Assembly: GCF_900187945.1 (NCBI RefSeq)
Contig: NZ_FYEH01000005.1
Coordinates: 248,001 to 312,000, forward strand
Length of the DNA: 64,000 nt
Reading direction: 5' to 3'
Origin: Arboricoccus pini
GTDB taxonomy: Bacteria; Pseudomonadota; Alphaproteobacteria; Geminicoccales; Geminicoccaceae
How positions within the stretch are numbered: position 1 is the first letter of the stretch; every line of letters begins with the position of its first letter. The position numbers and the translations under genes are program-made. The notes under the pieces were generated by a model. That model ran no database searches. It was not told the DNA's origin and saw nothing but the letters and a program-made list of their open reading frames with translations. Positions 46,703-56,364 of this stretch are shown one piece after another.

Positions 46703-47146
46703 TCAGGGTTTCACCGTTTTGTGCTTAACGATGGATGACGGCGCGGGAACGATGGGCCCGTCGGCTTTGGGACAGGGCCAGGTGGCGTTTAACGCGCGCC
46801 AAAGCCCATCCGTTGCCGTCTCGCTAGCATATTGGGGATTGGCCTGGGCCCACGTGACGAACACGCGCCGCGCATCGTCGAGGGATGCATTCGCCGGCGC
46901 GCACGACCAATTGGCCACTAGCTTGTTCTCTACGAGCCTTACGTAAAGAGAGCCGCTTCCACCGATGAAACCATCGCAGGCGCCGCGCTGATAACTATAG
47001 GTTGGACCTTGTGCAGCATCGCAAACGCGAGCCAGATCGGCCGTTGTCGAGATCTGAACCGGTCCCGCCGCCTCCTGTGACATCGCCGCTACCGGAGCCA
47101 GGAGAGAGGCTGCGGCTAGAGCTGCGGCGCATAACGTTCGTTGCAT
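46703..47146 (-). CDS. Secreted Rap1a/Tai-like small protein
   Basis: 147 residues from ATG 47146 with AGGA upstream. The signal peptide is CAAALAAASLLAPVAAMSQ. The mature part has the four-cysteine pattern (RVCDAAQG..., GACDGFIGG, WSCAPANASL, TWPCPK) and the helix FVTWAQANPQYASETA typical of the Rap1a/Tai fold, known from type VI secretion immunity proteins but also common as a stand-alone periplasmic protein. No secretion-system gene is nearby, so immunity is not implied. The frame is open far upstream on this strand, antisense to the ArgE gene; that part is a shadow. Confidence 0.65.
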   Translation of the reverse strand: MQRTLCAAALAAASLLAPVAAMSQEAAGPVQISTTADLARVCDAAQGPTYSYQRGACDGFIGGSGSLYVRLVENKLVANWSCAPANASLDDARRVFVTWAQANPQYASETATDGLWRALNATWPCPKADGPIVPAPSSIVKHKTVKP

Positions 47147-47321
47147 GTTCGTTGTCCTTTTTTGCCATTCCTTGCATCGAACTAGCATGCCAGTTCGATG
47201 CAAAAACGCGCTGACCCCCTTTGTGGTTAGCGAGAGTGGCGCAATTTGACCATGTTTCGTCAATAGTCCGACCATCCGTGACAGGAGGCCCGAGAGACGC
47301 CTATAGTAGGTTTTTCGCTGT

Positions 47322-48488
47322 ATGGGGCTAAGGCGCGTGACGGTTACGATCGAGTTGCTTGAACAACTCGTGGGCTTCGAGACGGTCAGCGGCAACTCCA
47401 ATCTCGACCTCGTCGAGTTCGTGGCCGGGCGGTTGCGCGCGGCTGGCGCGGAGTGCCGTGTCCTTCCCGACCCACAGGGGCAAAAGGCTAATCTCCTCGC
47501 TTGGATCGGGCCGACCGATAGGCCTGGGCTCGTTCTTTCCGGGCATAGCGACGTCGTTCCTGTCACCGGGCAGCGCTGGAGTGGCAATCCTTTCGCTCTT
47601 CGCCGGCAGGACGATCGCCTGATCGCGCGCGGCGCTGCCGACATGAAGGGCTTCGACGCGGCGGCGATCGCCCTCTTCGAGCGAATCGATCCCACATCAC
47701 TTCGCCATCCCCTTATCCTCGCGCTTTCATTCGACGAAGAGGTGGGCTGTAAAGGCGCCCCACCTCTTATCCACGCGCTTCTCGAAACGCTTCCAGCACC
47801 GCTTGGCTGCATTGTCGGTGAACCGACCATGATGGAGCCGGTCGATGGCCATAAGGGCAAAGTTGCCATGGCCGTTGAGATCAAGGGACGCGCCGGCCAT
47901 TCGGCCTTGCCCCACAAAGCCGCCAATGCGGTTTTTGCAGCCGCGCAGCTGATTGCCGCCCTCGCATCGCGGGCGGCCGAGCTCCAGGCGGAAGGACCCT
48001 TCGCCGCTGGCTTCGAACCGGCTTGGACCACCCTCAATGTCGGGCGCATCGAGGGCGGCTCACAGATCAATATCGTGCCGGATCGTTGCAGGTTCGAATT
48101 CGAGGTGCGGGCACTCCCCGGCACTGACCCGCGCGATGAGGTTGCCCGCGTGCAACGGTTAGTCAGTGAGCAGGTTCTTCCTGCGATGAGCGCCCAGGCC
48201 GAAGAGTGCGATATTCGGTTCACCGAACTCCTGCGCTATCCTGGTTTCCAGGCGCCTGAGCAGAGCATGATTGTGCGTACGGTCCGCGACCTGACCGGTG
48301 GCGACGAGCCCGCCAAGGTCTCTTATGGCACCGAGGCGGGACTTTTTGCGCAAAGTGGCATTGACGTCTGCGTCTGCGGGCCGGGAAGCATTGATGTCGC
48401 CCACAAGCCGGATGAGTGGATCACTGTCGGGCAGCTCGGGCGTTGCGATCACTTTCTCGACGAACTGGTCCAAAGGCTGTGCCGGTGA
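47322..48488 (+). CDS. argE: M20-family deacetylase, acetylornithine deacetylase (ArgE) type
   Basis: 388 residues; GTG at 47337 is another possible start. Zinc-ligand motifs LSGHSDVVPVTG and RGAADMKGFDAA, the FDEEVGCKGA pair of Glu residues, VGEPTMMEPVDGHKG, and the dimerisation domain with GRAGHSALPHKAANAV. The C-terminal CGPGSIDVAHKPDEWI provides the last metal-binding His. It should remove an acyl group from an N-acyl amino acid, probably N-acetylornithine. The stop overlaps the aspartoacylase-like start by four bases (GTGA at 48485-48488), so the two are coupled. Confidence 0.85.
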   Translation: MGLRRVTVTIELLEQLVGFETVSGNSNLDLVEFVAGRLRAAGAECRVLPDPQGQKANLLAWIGPTDRPGLVLSGHSDVVPVTGQRWSGNPFALRRQDDRLIARGAADMKGFDAAAIALFERIDPTSLRHPLILALSFDEEVGCKGAPPLIHALLETLPAPLGCIVGEPTMMEPVDGHKGKVAMAVEIKGRAGHSALPHKAANAVFAAAQLIAALASRAAELQAEGPFAAGFEPAWTTLNVGRIEGGSQINIVPDRCRFEFEVRALPGTDPRDEVARVQRLVSEQVLPAMSAQAEECDIRFTELLRYPGFQAPEQSMIVRTVRDLTGGDEPAKVSYGTEAGLFAQSGIDVCVCGPGSIDVAHKPDEWITVGQLGRCDHFLDELVQRLCR

Positions 48489-49450
48489 ATGTCGCCCCGC
48501 CGATCGAGCTCGCACCACCCGATCTGCGACCATGGCGGACCGGCAATACGGGTATTCCCCATGTATGGACATTCACCGGCGCGTTAGAGGGGCCGGATGT
48601 CGTGATCTTGTCCCTTCTTCACGGCAACGAGATTTCCGGTGCCCTTGCTTTGACCCGCATGCTCGAGGGTGGACTTCGCCCAAACGCAGGCAGTCTCTCG
48701 CTCATCTTTGCTAACGTGGCTGCATTTGAACGCTTCGATCCGGCGCGGCCGAGAAACTCACGGTTCGTTGATGAGGATATGAACAGGCTCTGGGATGATC
48801 GGCTATATCAACGGCCAGCATTGACATGTGAGCGTCGGCGAGCCCGCGAATTGTTGCCGATCCTCGAGCGTGCCGACTTCGTCCTGGACCTCCATTCCAT
48901 GTACTCAGGTACGGTGCCGCTCATGCTTTCTGGTTGGGGCGCTGCGGGTCGGGAACTCGCCGCGCGCGTGGGGGCCCCGTCCGTCGTCGTCGCTGATCGG
49001 GGCCATGAAGACGGCCGGCGTCTCATCGACTGGGCCAACTCGGCAGAAGGGGAGGGACGGCCGGCCGCTGTCCTCCTTGAGGCCGGGCAGCATTGGGCGC
49101 GATCGACCGCACGCACCGCTTTCGACATCTCGATCCGCTTTCTGCAAGTCGTGGGGTCGATCGACGATGAGAGTGCCGGGGCATTTTCGGGCAGCGTGCC
49201 GCCGGGGCAAAATCAGCGCCTTGTCGAGGTGACGGACGTCGTCACAGTGACCTCGACCGACTTTGCCTTCGTGCGCCCCTTTGGCGATTTGGAAGTTATC
49301 GACGAGTCGGGGACCGTCATCGCCCACGAGGCCGGTCGTATGATCCGGACGCCATACGATGCATGTGTGCTGGTTATGCCGACCAATCTGCCCCGCCCAG
49401 GGCTGACGGCAGTCCGTCTCGGCCGGTTCGTCTCGCTGCCCGTCTTTTAA
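48485..49450 (+). CDS. Succinylglutamate desuccinylase / aspartoacylase family protein
   Basis: 321 residues from GTG 48485; the frame is open to 48416 but inside argE. Zinc-ligand motif LLHGNEISGALALTRML with His and Glu, the FVDEDMNRLWDD segment, DLHSMYSG for the third ligand, and the catalytic Glu in AVLLEAGQHW. The C-terminal domain is beta-rich (VVTVTSTDFAFVRPFGD). Members deacylate N-acyl amino acids. The coupling to an ArgE-like enzyme suggests two steps or two specificities in N-acyl amino acid breakdown. It cannot be assigned to AstE: no ast genes are present. Confidence 0.82.
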   Translation: MNVAPPIELAPPDLRPWRTGNTGIPHVWTFTGALEGPDVVILSLLHGNEISGALALTRMLEGGLRPNAGSLSLIFANVAAFERFDPARPRNSRFVDEDMNRLWDDRLYQRPALTCERRRARELLPILERADFVLDLHSMYSGTVPLMLSGWGAAGRELAARVGAPSVVVADRGHEDGRRLIDWANSAEGEGRPAAVLLEAGQHWARSTARTAFDISIRFLQVVGSIDDESAGAFSGSVPPGQNQRLVEVTDVVTVTSTDFAFVRPFGDLEVIDESGTVIAHEAGRMIRTPYDACVLVMPTNLPRPGLTAVRLGRFVSLPVF

Positions 49451-49465
49451 GTCTGCCCACTGCCT

Positions 49466-50572
49466 TCAGGCCGGGGGTTCGCCATTGATCATGTCCGGCA
49501 TAGGCGCGAGTGGGAGCGTATAGGCCTGATCCGCCTGGATATGCTTTCGACGCGCAAGGGGTTCGAGAGACTGGGTTTCGCCGGTTGAGAGCGCGCGTTC
49601 GATGGCCGCGATGACGCGTACATCGAGCATTCCGTCCTCGCCATCCGGTTCAGGATCCCGGCCTTCAATGATGCAGGAGGAGAAATAGGCCGTCTCGCCG
49701 CCGAACTGATCGGTGATGGGATGGTTGTGACGCCGGATGTCGCCTCCTAGCGTCGCCGTATAGCCGAGGCCGCTCGCCGCGCCGAAGGCATAGCCCGGTT
49801 GCATGTGGATATCGCCCTTCGTACCGATGAGGCGATAATCGTTGTAGGCTGGGCCACTATAATCGAGGGTGAACTGGGCGATCTCGCCGGGTCCGAACTT
49901 GAGCGCCACCTGCACAATGTCGTCAAAACCGAGATCGCGCGTCCGCGCGCCGATCGCTCGCACCTCGATAGGCTCCTTGCCAAAGAAATGGCGGGCGGCA
50001 TTGATCGGATAGGGACCGAGATCGGCGACAGGGCCTGCCCAGTAGCCGCTCGACGCCCGATGATTGGAGGCCTTGATGTACTGGCCGAAGGTTGAGCTAA
50101 AGATGCGGGGGGCACCGAATTCGCCGGATCTTATCCGGGTAAACGCCTCCACGGTCGCCGGTTCGAAGTGGAGACGATAGGCGATCATGAGCCGCGCGCC
50201 GGACCGCTCCGCTGCCTCGATCATCAAGCGGCAATCGGCCTCGCTCGTCGCCATGGGCTTCTCGAGCAGCACATGAACGCCTGCCTCGAGCGCGGGCACG
50301 ACGAATTCGGTATGGCGGAAATTCGGCGTAGCGACATAGAGCGCATCGACAGCGTCGCTAGCTAAGCATTCCGCGAACTGATCGTAGCTGAAGCTCTTAA
50401 GTCCGTAGCGTTTCGCGAGCCGGTCGGCCTTCTCCGGATCGCCCGTGATAAGGGCTGTCATCTCGGAATTGTCCGTCTGACCCACGCCCGGCATGAACGC
50501 TTGCTGCGAGATCCAGCCTCCACCGACAACCCCGTAGCGGACTTTCCGGCCAGTCACCGTGCGCGCCGCCAT
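49466..50572 (-). CDS. Gfo/Idh/MocA-family oxidoreductase
   Basis: 368 residues. N-terminal NAD(P)-binding Rossmann fold with VRYGVVGGGWISQQAFMPG (only GVVGGGWI is strict), ALYVATPNFRHTEFVVPAL, and the family EKP motif HVLLEKPMATSEADC. The C-terminal alpha/beta domain has GPVADLGPYPINAARHFFG. Members oxidise or reduce sugars, inositols or related carbonyls; no nearby gene indicates the substrate. It is convergent with the aspartoacylase gene, 15 bp apart. Confidence 0.86.
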   Translation of the reverse strand: MAARTVTGRKVRYGVVGGGWISQQAFMPGVGQTDNSEMTALITGDPEKADRLAKRYGLKSFSYDQFAECLASDAVDALYVATPNFRHTEFVVPALEAGVHVLLEKPMATSEADCRLMIEAAERSGARLMIAYRLHFEPATVEAFTRIRSGEFGAPRIFSSTFGQYIKASNHRASSGYWAGPVADLGPYPINAARHFFGKEPIEVRAIGARTRDLGFDDIVQVALKFGPGEIAQFTLDYSGPAYNDYRLIGTKGDIHMQPGYAFGAASGLGYTATLGGDIRRHNHPITDQFGGETAYFSSCIIEGRDPEPDGEDGMLDVRVIAAIERALSTGETQSLEPLARRKHIQADQAYTLPLAPMPDMINGEPPA

Positions 50573-50670
50573 CCAATGCCCTCCTTACCGTGTCAATCGT
50601 CGCTAGTCCGAACCGGACGGACGGAGCATGGTTGCATGGCCGGGGGGTAAAGCCCCAGGCGTACATTTGC

Positions 50671-51793
50671 TCAAGCGTCCTCCTCGACGCGCTTGCTGCC
50701 GGCATCCAGTGCCAATGAGGCTTCGAGGAAGCGGTCGAGATCGCCGTCGAGAACGCCTTGGGTGTCGCTGGTTTCCACGCTCGTGCGCAGATCCTTCACC
50801 ATCTTGTAGGGATGCAGGACGTAGGAGCGGATCTGATGCCCCCAGCCGATATCGGTCTTGGTGGCCTCGATCGCATCGCTTTCGGCGCGGCGGATCTGCA
50901 GTTCGCGCTCATAGAGTCGCGCCCGGAGCATGTCCATGGCCTGAGCACGATTGCGATGCTGCGAGCGGTCGTTCTGGCAGGCAACGACGATGCCCGTCGG
51001 CATATGCGTGATACGTACGGCGGAGTCGGTCCGATTCACGTGCTGGCCACCGGCGCCCGAAGCTCGGTAAGTGTCGATTTTCAGGTCCTTCTCGTCGATC
51101 GTGACCTCGATGCGGTCATCAATGACGGGGAAAACCCAGACCGAGGCAAAGCTGGTATGGCGCCTTGCCTGACTGTCGAACGGCGAGATGCGAACGAGTC
51201 GATGGACGCCGGCCTCGGTCTTCAGCCAGCCATAGGCATTTGGCCCGATGATCTTGATCGTTGCCGACTTGATGCCGGCGCCCTCGCCCTCGCTCTCCTC
51301 GACCCATTCAATCTTGCAACCATGCTGCTCGGCCCAGCGCAGATACATGCGCAACAGCATTTCGGCCCAGTCGCAGGATTCCGTGCCGCCGGCGCCGGCA
51401 TTGACCTCGAGAAAGCAGTCATTGCCGTCGGCCTCACCCGAGAGCAGACTCTGCAATTGCAGCTTCTCGATTTGCGCTTTCAAATCCTCGAGGTCGGCGA
51501 CGATCTCGCGCACGGTCGCGTCGTCGCCCTCTTCCTCAGCCATTTCGGTGAGGGAGATGGCGTCCTGCAGGCGCTGCTCCATGGCGCGCTGCCGATCCAC
51601 GGCATCGGCAAGCTGCGTGCGTTCGCGCATCAGGTTCTGCGCGCGCTCCGTGTCGTCCCAGAGCTTCGGATCCTCGATCAGGCTGTTCAGCTCATCGAGC
51701 TTTAGAAGGGCAGGTTCCCAGTCAAAGATGCCTCCGGAGTAAGAGGAGCCCATCTTCGATGGGAGCCACCAAGTTCGATACTTCGGCGCGCAT
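50671..51793 (-). CDS. prfB: Peptide chain release factor 2, with programmed +1 frameshift
   Basis: Recognises UGA and UAA stop codons. Two frames must be joined. Frame 0 runs from ATG 51793 for 23 codons to TGA at 51724-51722; frame +1 resumes at GAC 51723 and continues to the stop at 50671, giving about 373 residues. The junction reads CGG AGG CAT CTT TGA C. Functional motifs are the anticodon-like SPF (RISPFDSQ) and the peptidyl-hydrolase GGQ ([13 protein letters not shown]). Without frameshifting only a 23-residue peptide is made, so the gene autoregulates. It is downstream of PBP1A on the same strand. Confidence 0.95.
51721..51736 (-). promoter_or_regulatory. prfB programmed +1 frameshift site
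   Basis: On the minus strand: CGGAGG (51736-51731), CAT, CTT, TGA, C. This has the Shine-Dalgarno-like element, three-base spacer, CUU slippery codon and in-frame UGA followed by C known from prfB in Escherichia coli. Low RF2 makes the ribosome pause at UGA and slip forward one base. Confidence 0.93.
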
Positions 51794-51882
51794 GTCGATA
51801 GATCCTCAATCGCGTTCTAGGAGTTAAGGCGCAAGTAAGCCCTCTGGCCTTGCGCCTCAATAGGGACAGGCCGTCGCAAGTC

Positions 51883-54417
51883 TCAGTAAAGCCCGCCGAT
51901 CGAGGGGGCGTGAGGATCGCTCGCGGCGCCCCCATTACCGCCGCTGCCAACCCCGCCATCGCCACCGTCGGTGCCGTCGGCGTCGCCACTGCCCTGATTT
52001 ACATCTGGCCCGCCGTCGCCTGTGGTTGTCGTGAAGTTACCGACGATCGGCTGGCTGTGATGACCTGGATCGGTGCCAGGCAGAAAGGCCTCGCGAATGA
52101 TGTTCTGCGTGTTGTCACCGGGTAACCGGCCTGTCGTTGCATCGACATTGACGAACTGCAGGCCGGGCGGCGTGCGGAAGGGCGCCGGCGGCACGTCCTT
52201 GAGGGCGTTCCCCATGAAATCCATCCAGATAGGCAGCGCCACGGTAGCGCCCTGGGCTCGACTGCCGAGGCTGCGGGGCTGGTCGTAGCCGACATAGACC
52301 GCGGCTACGAGGTCAGGCGAAAAGCCAACGAACCACCCGTCCTTGCTGTCATTCGTCGTGCCGGTCTTGCCACCCAGCGGGCGGCCCAACGCATTTGCGG
52401 CACGACCCGTTCCGCGTTCGATCACACCTTGAAGGAGTGAGACCATCTGGTAGGCGATGCGCGGATCTTCGACCTGCGGGCGGTCATCGGGGACGTCGGG
52501 CGGCAAACCGTTATCCCAACTGGCCGCAAGACATTGTTCGCAGGTGCGATGGTCGCGCTTCATGATCGTGCGCCCATGCCGGTCCTGGATACGCTCGATT
52601 AGATAGGGTTCGATCTTGTGGCCACCATTGACGATCATTCCGTAGGCCGCCGCCATCGAGAGCGGGGTTACCTCGTTCGAGCCTAGTGCGGCTGCGAGGT
52701 TGAGGCCCAGTTTGTGATCGACGCCGAAGCGATGGGCGACGTCGCGGACCTTCTCCATTCCTATCTGCTGTGCCAGGCGGACGGTCATCAGGTTGCGCGA
52801 CTTCTCGAGTCCGAGGCGCAACGTCGCCGGGCCGTAGAAACTGCGCTCGAAGTTCTCAGGCTGCCAGAGTGGAAGTCCCGGACCCTGGTAGACTGAGACT
52901 GGTGCATCCAAAATGATCGTCGATGGCGTCATGCCCGATTCGAGGCCCGCCAGATAGACGAAAGGCTTGAAGGAGGAGCCAGGCTGGCGCCAGGCTTGGG
53001 TTGCCCGGTTGAACCAGCTTTGGCGAAAGCTGAAGCCGCCCGTGAGCGCCAGGACTTGGCCCGTGTTGGGATCGAGTGCGACCAACGCACCTTCGATCAA
53101 TGGTCGTTGCCGGAGCGACCAATGAGCATTTGCACCTTCGCCCTCGTGCTCCACGACGATAAGATCGCCAACCTTGAGAACGTCGCGCACGCTCCGGGGT
53201 GATGCGCCGAGATGGCCATTATCGTCGCGGGGGCGTGCCCAGCGCATGTCCGCAAAGGACAGCGAGGATTTGGAACCGTCCTCCAGCCCGATCGTGGCAG
53301 CATCGCCCTTCGTGTCCAGGACGACGGCGGCCTGCCAGTCCATCAGCTCGAACCCTGCATCAAAGCTGTCGACAGCGGCCGCCCAGTCGGGCGTCGATCC
53401 CAGATCGAGATGTCCCACGGGCCCGCGCCAGCCATTGGCTCGCGTGTCGAGGGTGAACAAGCCGTCCCTGAGAGCGTGGTCGGCCATGCGTTGCACCTTC
53501 GGCTGCACCGTCGTGCGGACCGACAGTCCGCCCTCGTAGAATCCGGCTTCGCCGTAGATGCCGACGAGTTGGCGGCGCACCTCCTCTGTAAAGAAATCGG
53601 CGCGCGCGCCCTCTCGGCTGCGTCGCGGCCGGAGGTTGAGGGGCTCCTTGGCGGCTTCCTCGGCCTGAGCCTTCGTGATGTAACCGTCTTCCAACATGCG
53701 GCCGATCACATAGGTGCGCCGGTTGAGCGCCGCGTCGGGGTTCCTGGTCGGATCATAGCGCGAGGGTGCCTGGGGAAGACCGCCGAGGAAGGCGGCCTCG
53801 GCCACGGTGAGCTCGTCCAAGGATTTGTCGAAATAGTTGAGGGCCGCTGCGGCTACGCCGTAGGATCTATTGCCTAAATAAATCTCATTCAAATAAAGCT
53901 CAAGGATATGATCCTTGGAATAGACCCGTTCCATCCGTAGAGCGAGGATGGCTTCCTTGATCTTGCGGGAGATCGAGAGCTCGTTGCTCAGGAGGAAATT
54001 CTTCGCCACCTGCTGCGTGATCGTTGACGCGCCTTGTGGCCGGCGGCCGGACATCAGCCGTTCGACATTGGTGATCGACGCCCTGACCATACCTGTCAGG
54101 TCGATCCCGTAATTGCTGTAAAAGTTCTGGTCCTCGGCGGCAACGAAGGCTTCTTTCACGTAAGCCGGCATTGCGTCGGCTGGCACATAGATGCGCCGTT
54201 CCCGGGCATATTCGGCCAGCAGGCGGCCATCGCCCGCGTGAACGCGGGTGACCGTGGGCGGTTCATAGGAGGCCAGGGACTGAAGATCCGGGAGATCCTT
54301 GCCGTAATAATAGATGACGTAGGCAAGGATTCCCGCACCCACAAGCGCGAGGCCGAAACAGCCAAGAGCCAAGCGGCTCAGCCAGAGAATGAGAAATCGC
54401 ACTACGGGGGCCATCAA
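51883..54417 (-). CDS. mrcA: Penicillin-binding protein 1A (bifunctional)
   Basis: 844-residue class A PBP, inner-membrane anchored (first 35 residues hydrophobic). The glycosyltransferase domain (about 60-240) has AAEDQNFYSNYGID with the catalytic Glu, and GASTITQQVAKNFLLS. The transpeptidase domain has the active-site SSFK (PGSSFKPFVYLAG, about residue 479), SRN (KSRNLMTVRLA, about 541) and KTG (GGKTGTTNDSKDGW, about 684). The C-terminus is an unusual Gly/Asp-rich low-complexity tail. It polymerises and cross-links peptidoglycan. It lies downstream of amiC and upstream of prfB. Confidence 0.94.
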   Translation of the reverse strand: MMAPVVRFLILWLSRLALGCFGLALVGAGILAYVIYYYGKDLPDLQSLASYEPPTVTRVHAGDGRLLAEYARERRIYVPADAMPAYVKEAFVAAEDQNFYSNYGIDLTGMVRASITNVERLMSGRRPQGASTITQQVAKNFLLSNELSISRKIKEAILALRMERVYSKDHILELYLNEIYLGNRSYGVAAAALNYFDKSLDELTVAEAAFLGGLPQAPSRYDPTRNPDAALNRRTYVIGRMLEDGYITKAQAEEAAKEPLNLRPRRSREGARADFFTEEVRRQLVGIYGEAGFYEGGLSVRTTVQPKVQRMADHALRDGLFTLDTRANGWRGPVGHLDLGSTPDWAAAVDSFDAGFELMDWQAAVVLDTKGDAATIGLEDGSKSSLSFADMRWARPRDDNGHLGASPRSVRDVLKVGDLIVVEHEGEGANAHWSLRQRPLIEGALVALDPNTGQVLALTGGFSFRQSWFNRATQAWRQPGSSFKPFVYLAGLESGMTPSTIILDAPVSVYQGPGLPLWQPENFERSFYGPATLRLGLEKSRNLMTVRLAQQIGMEKVRDVAHRFGVDHKLGLNLAAALGSNEVTPLSMAAAYGMIVNGGHKIEPYLIERIQDRHGRTIMKRDHRTCEQCLAASWDNGLPPDVPDDRPQVEDPRIAYQMVSLLQGVIERGTGRAANALGRPLGGKTGTTNDSKDGWFVGFSPDLVAAVYVGYDQPRSLGSRAQGATVALPIWMDFMGNALKDVPPAPFRTPPGLQFVNVDATTGRLPGDNTQNIIREAFLPGTDPGHHSQPIVGNFTTTTGDGGPDVNQGSGDADGTDGGDGGVGSGGNGGAASDPHAPSIGGLY

Positions 54418-54484
54418 GCTGTTCGGGAGGAAAAGCGGATGCCCCCTTTAGCCGACAGATGCTCCCGGGTCATCCAAACATGCG

Positions 54485-55771
54485 TTAATTAGTAAAACCG
54501 AAATGATGATCAACGCCCTTGAGGATGGCATTGCAGAGTCGGGCGCGGTGGTTGGTCTCCGTGAGGTGGCGGGCATCATCGCGGTTTGAAAGATAGCCAA
54601 GCTCGATCAGCACCGACGGAATTTCCGGCGATTTCAAGACAACGAAGCCGGCGAAGCGACGCGTGCGGCGCAAGAGATTGGTGACCTTCCCCAATTCCTG
54701 GACCAGCCGATCGGCGAAATCGATGGAAGCGTTCATCGTCCCGCGTTGCGAGAGCTCCAGGAGGATGCCGGCCACAATGGGATCTTGATAGGAGAGATCG
54801 GCGCCCGCCAGAATGTCGGCCTGGTTTTCGTTGGCGGCCAGCTTTGCTGCCTCCGCATCCGAACTCTTGTCGGAGAGGGTATAGACCGAAAGACCGCGTG
54901 TGGCCGGATTGGCGATACTGTCGGCATGCAGCGAAATGAAGAGATCGCCGCCCTTCTGCCGGGCAATCTTCAAGCGGTCGCGCAGCGGCACGTACACATC
55001 CTTGTCTCGGGTCATCGCCACACGATAGCGTCCGGTCGCCAGGAGTGTACGGCGAAGCTCGAGGCCCATTTTAAGGGTTAGGATCTTTTCATCGACTCCA
55101 TTGACGCCGGCCGTTCCGGGATCAACGCCGCCATGTCCGGGATCGATGACAACGAGGGGCTTCTTGCGGGGCTTTGGCTGGACAGGCGTGTGTGGCAGGG
55201 GTGTCTTTGCTTCGCCCTGCACGGCGGGCGCATCGTCGTGTCGGTCGGGCGGCGTCAATGCCGCCACGGGAGGGCCCCCGGGGCTGCCGGTGGCCGGCAT
55301 GTCGCGGACGTCCTCGACGTCGATGACGATACGAAAGACATGCCCCCCGTCGGTGGGCGGCAGCATGAAGCTTTGCACCACGCGAAAGGGCCTCGTCATG
55401 TCGACGACCAGACGCGAGCGTGAGGTGTCGAACCGACCAAAACGAAAGCCTTTGGCCAGCTTGGGCGCGTTCGGAATCCATTGCGGCAGCTGGAAATCGG
55501 TAACGGGCAGATCGACGATGAGACGAGGCGGACCGTTGACCGCATCGACCTTGAAGGTCGTTGGGCGGTCTACCTCGATGACGATCCGCACGCCGCTGGC
55601 CCCGTGGTTGCCCAACCTGAAGCCGTTAGCGGTCAGCGCTCGCGCCGATGGCCCGGCCCCGATCAGGATAAGGGCGGTCAACAGGCACAGGATTAAACGC
55701 CACGGCACGATGCGGGCAGGACGCACGCTAGCCGCAGCGACGGCAAGGTTCGCCGTCGGCTCCAATGGCAA
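54485..55771 (-). CDS. amiC: N-acetylmuramoyl-L-alanine amidase AmiC-type
   Basis: 428 residues. A signal peptide (WRLILCLLTALILIGAGPSARA) directs export to the periplasm. An AMIN domain (about 50-145) for septal targeting is followed by a Pro-rich linker and a C-terminal Amidase_3 catalytic domain (about 205-425). Zinc ligands are visible in VIDPGHGGVDPGT, NGVDEKILTL, FISLHADS and VLIELGYLSN. It cleaves the peptide stem from the glycan during cell separation. It is divergent from rne, and PBP1A follows 67 bp downstream. Confidence 0.93.
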   Translation of the reverse strand: MPLEPTANLAVAAASVRPARIVPWRLILCLLTALILIGAGPSARALTANGFRLGNHGASGVRIVIEVDRPTTFKVDAVNGPPRLIVDLPVTDFQLPQWIPNAPKLAKGFRFGRFDTSRSRLVVDMTRPFRVVQSFMLPPTDGGHVFRIVIDVEDVRDMPATGSPGGPPVAALTPPDRHDDAPAVQGEAKTPLPHTPVQPKPRKKPLVVIDPGHGGVDPGTAGVNGVDEKILTLKMGLELRRTLLATGRYRVAMTRDKDVYVPLRDRLKIARQKGGDLFISLHADSIANPATRGLSVYTLSDKSSDAEAAKLAANENQADILAGADLSYQDPIVAGILLELSQRGTMNASIDFADRLVQELGKVTNLLRRTRRFAGFVVLKSPEIPSVLIELGYLSNRDDARHLTETNHRARLCNAILKGVDHHFGFTN

Positions 55772-56364
55772 TCTCTCCTCCGACCGCCGTTTGGCTTGTC
55801 CTTCCGCCGCACGGGCAATGCGTCGGGAACGGTTACGTACTGGCTGTACGCATGAAGGATTGTGGCAGTCTTGTGTCTTGCTCTATAACGTCCCGCGTGA
55901 TGGGTCTAGCACGACAGTTCAAAATCGCGTCATTCGCGTGGAGATGCGGCCGCCAGGCGCCCGAGGGCGCCTCGGACATGTACTCGCGCTGTAGCGCCTT
56001 TCCGGCCGGAAAGGGTCAGGCCAAGCCGTTCGCGCGCCGGTCTGACATGTCGTGGAAGACTTTACCGCAGGATCTTGCGGATCGTGGACGGGGTTTTCCG
56101 ACATCAGGGGCGCTTGCTCAGGCGAGTTTGCTTGAACTGACGTCATATCGCCCTCCCACAACCCCGTTTCGACCTATGTTGACGGCCCGATTTGCCCGAT
56201 CCGACCTTCATGCGTTCGCATGGGCTGGATCGCCGGCGCAGTCGGCCTTCGCGCGCCGTTCTTGAGAATGGCGCCTGTCCGGCCGGCTTGGCTGCCGGCT
56301 TCCCTTATGAATGGTCGTTCAGCACCGCAGCACACCTGCGGCGGGCGGCCGGAGAGTTTATTTG
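55772..56364. other. Long divergent region between amiC and rne (rne leader)
   Basis: 593 bp without a convincing gene. Small frames exist but match nothing I know. It must carry promoters for amiC and rne. A hairpin with arms GCCGGC at 56282-56287 and 56294-56299, loop of six, lies about 65 bp before the rne start. A TTGACG at 56179-56184 could be a -35 hexamer, but no good -10 follows. A long structured leader would fit feedback control of rne, as known in Escherichia coli; this is inference. Confidence 0.4.

Noticed and set aside
46703-47146. Type VI secretion immunity gene
   Set aside because: The Rap1a/Tai-like fold is widespread outside secretion systems, and no effector, VgrG or Hcp gene is in the window.
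47147-48223. Upstream extension of the Rap1a-like frame, antisense to argE
   Set aside because: The signal peptide and ribosome-binding site at 47146 mark the true start; the extension is low-complexity shadow sequence.
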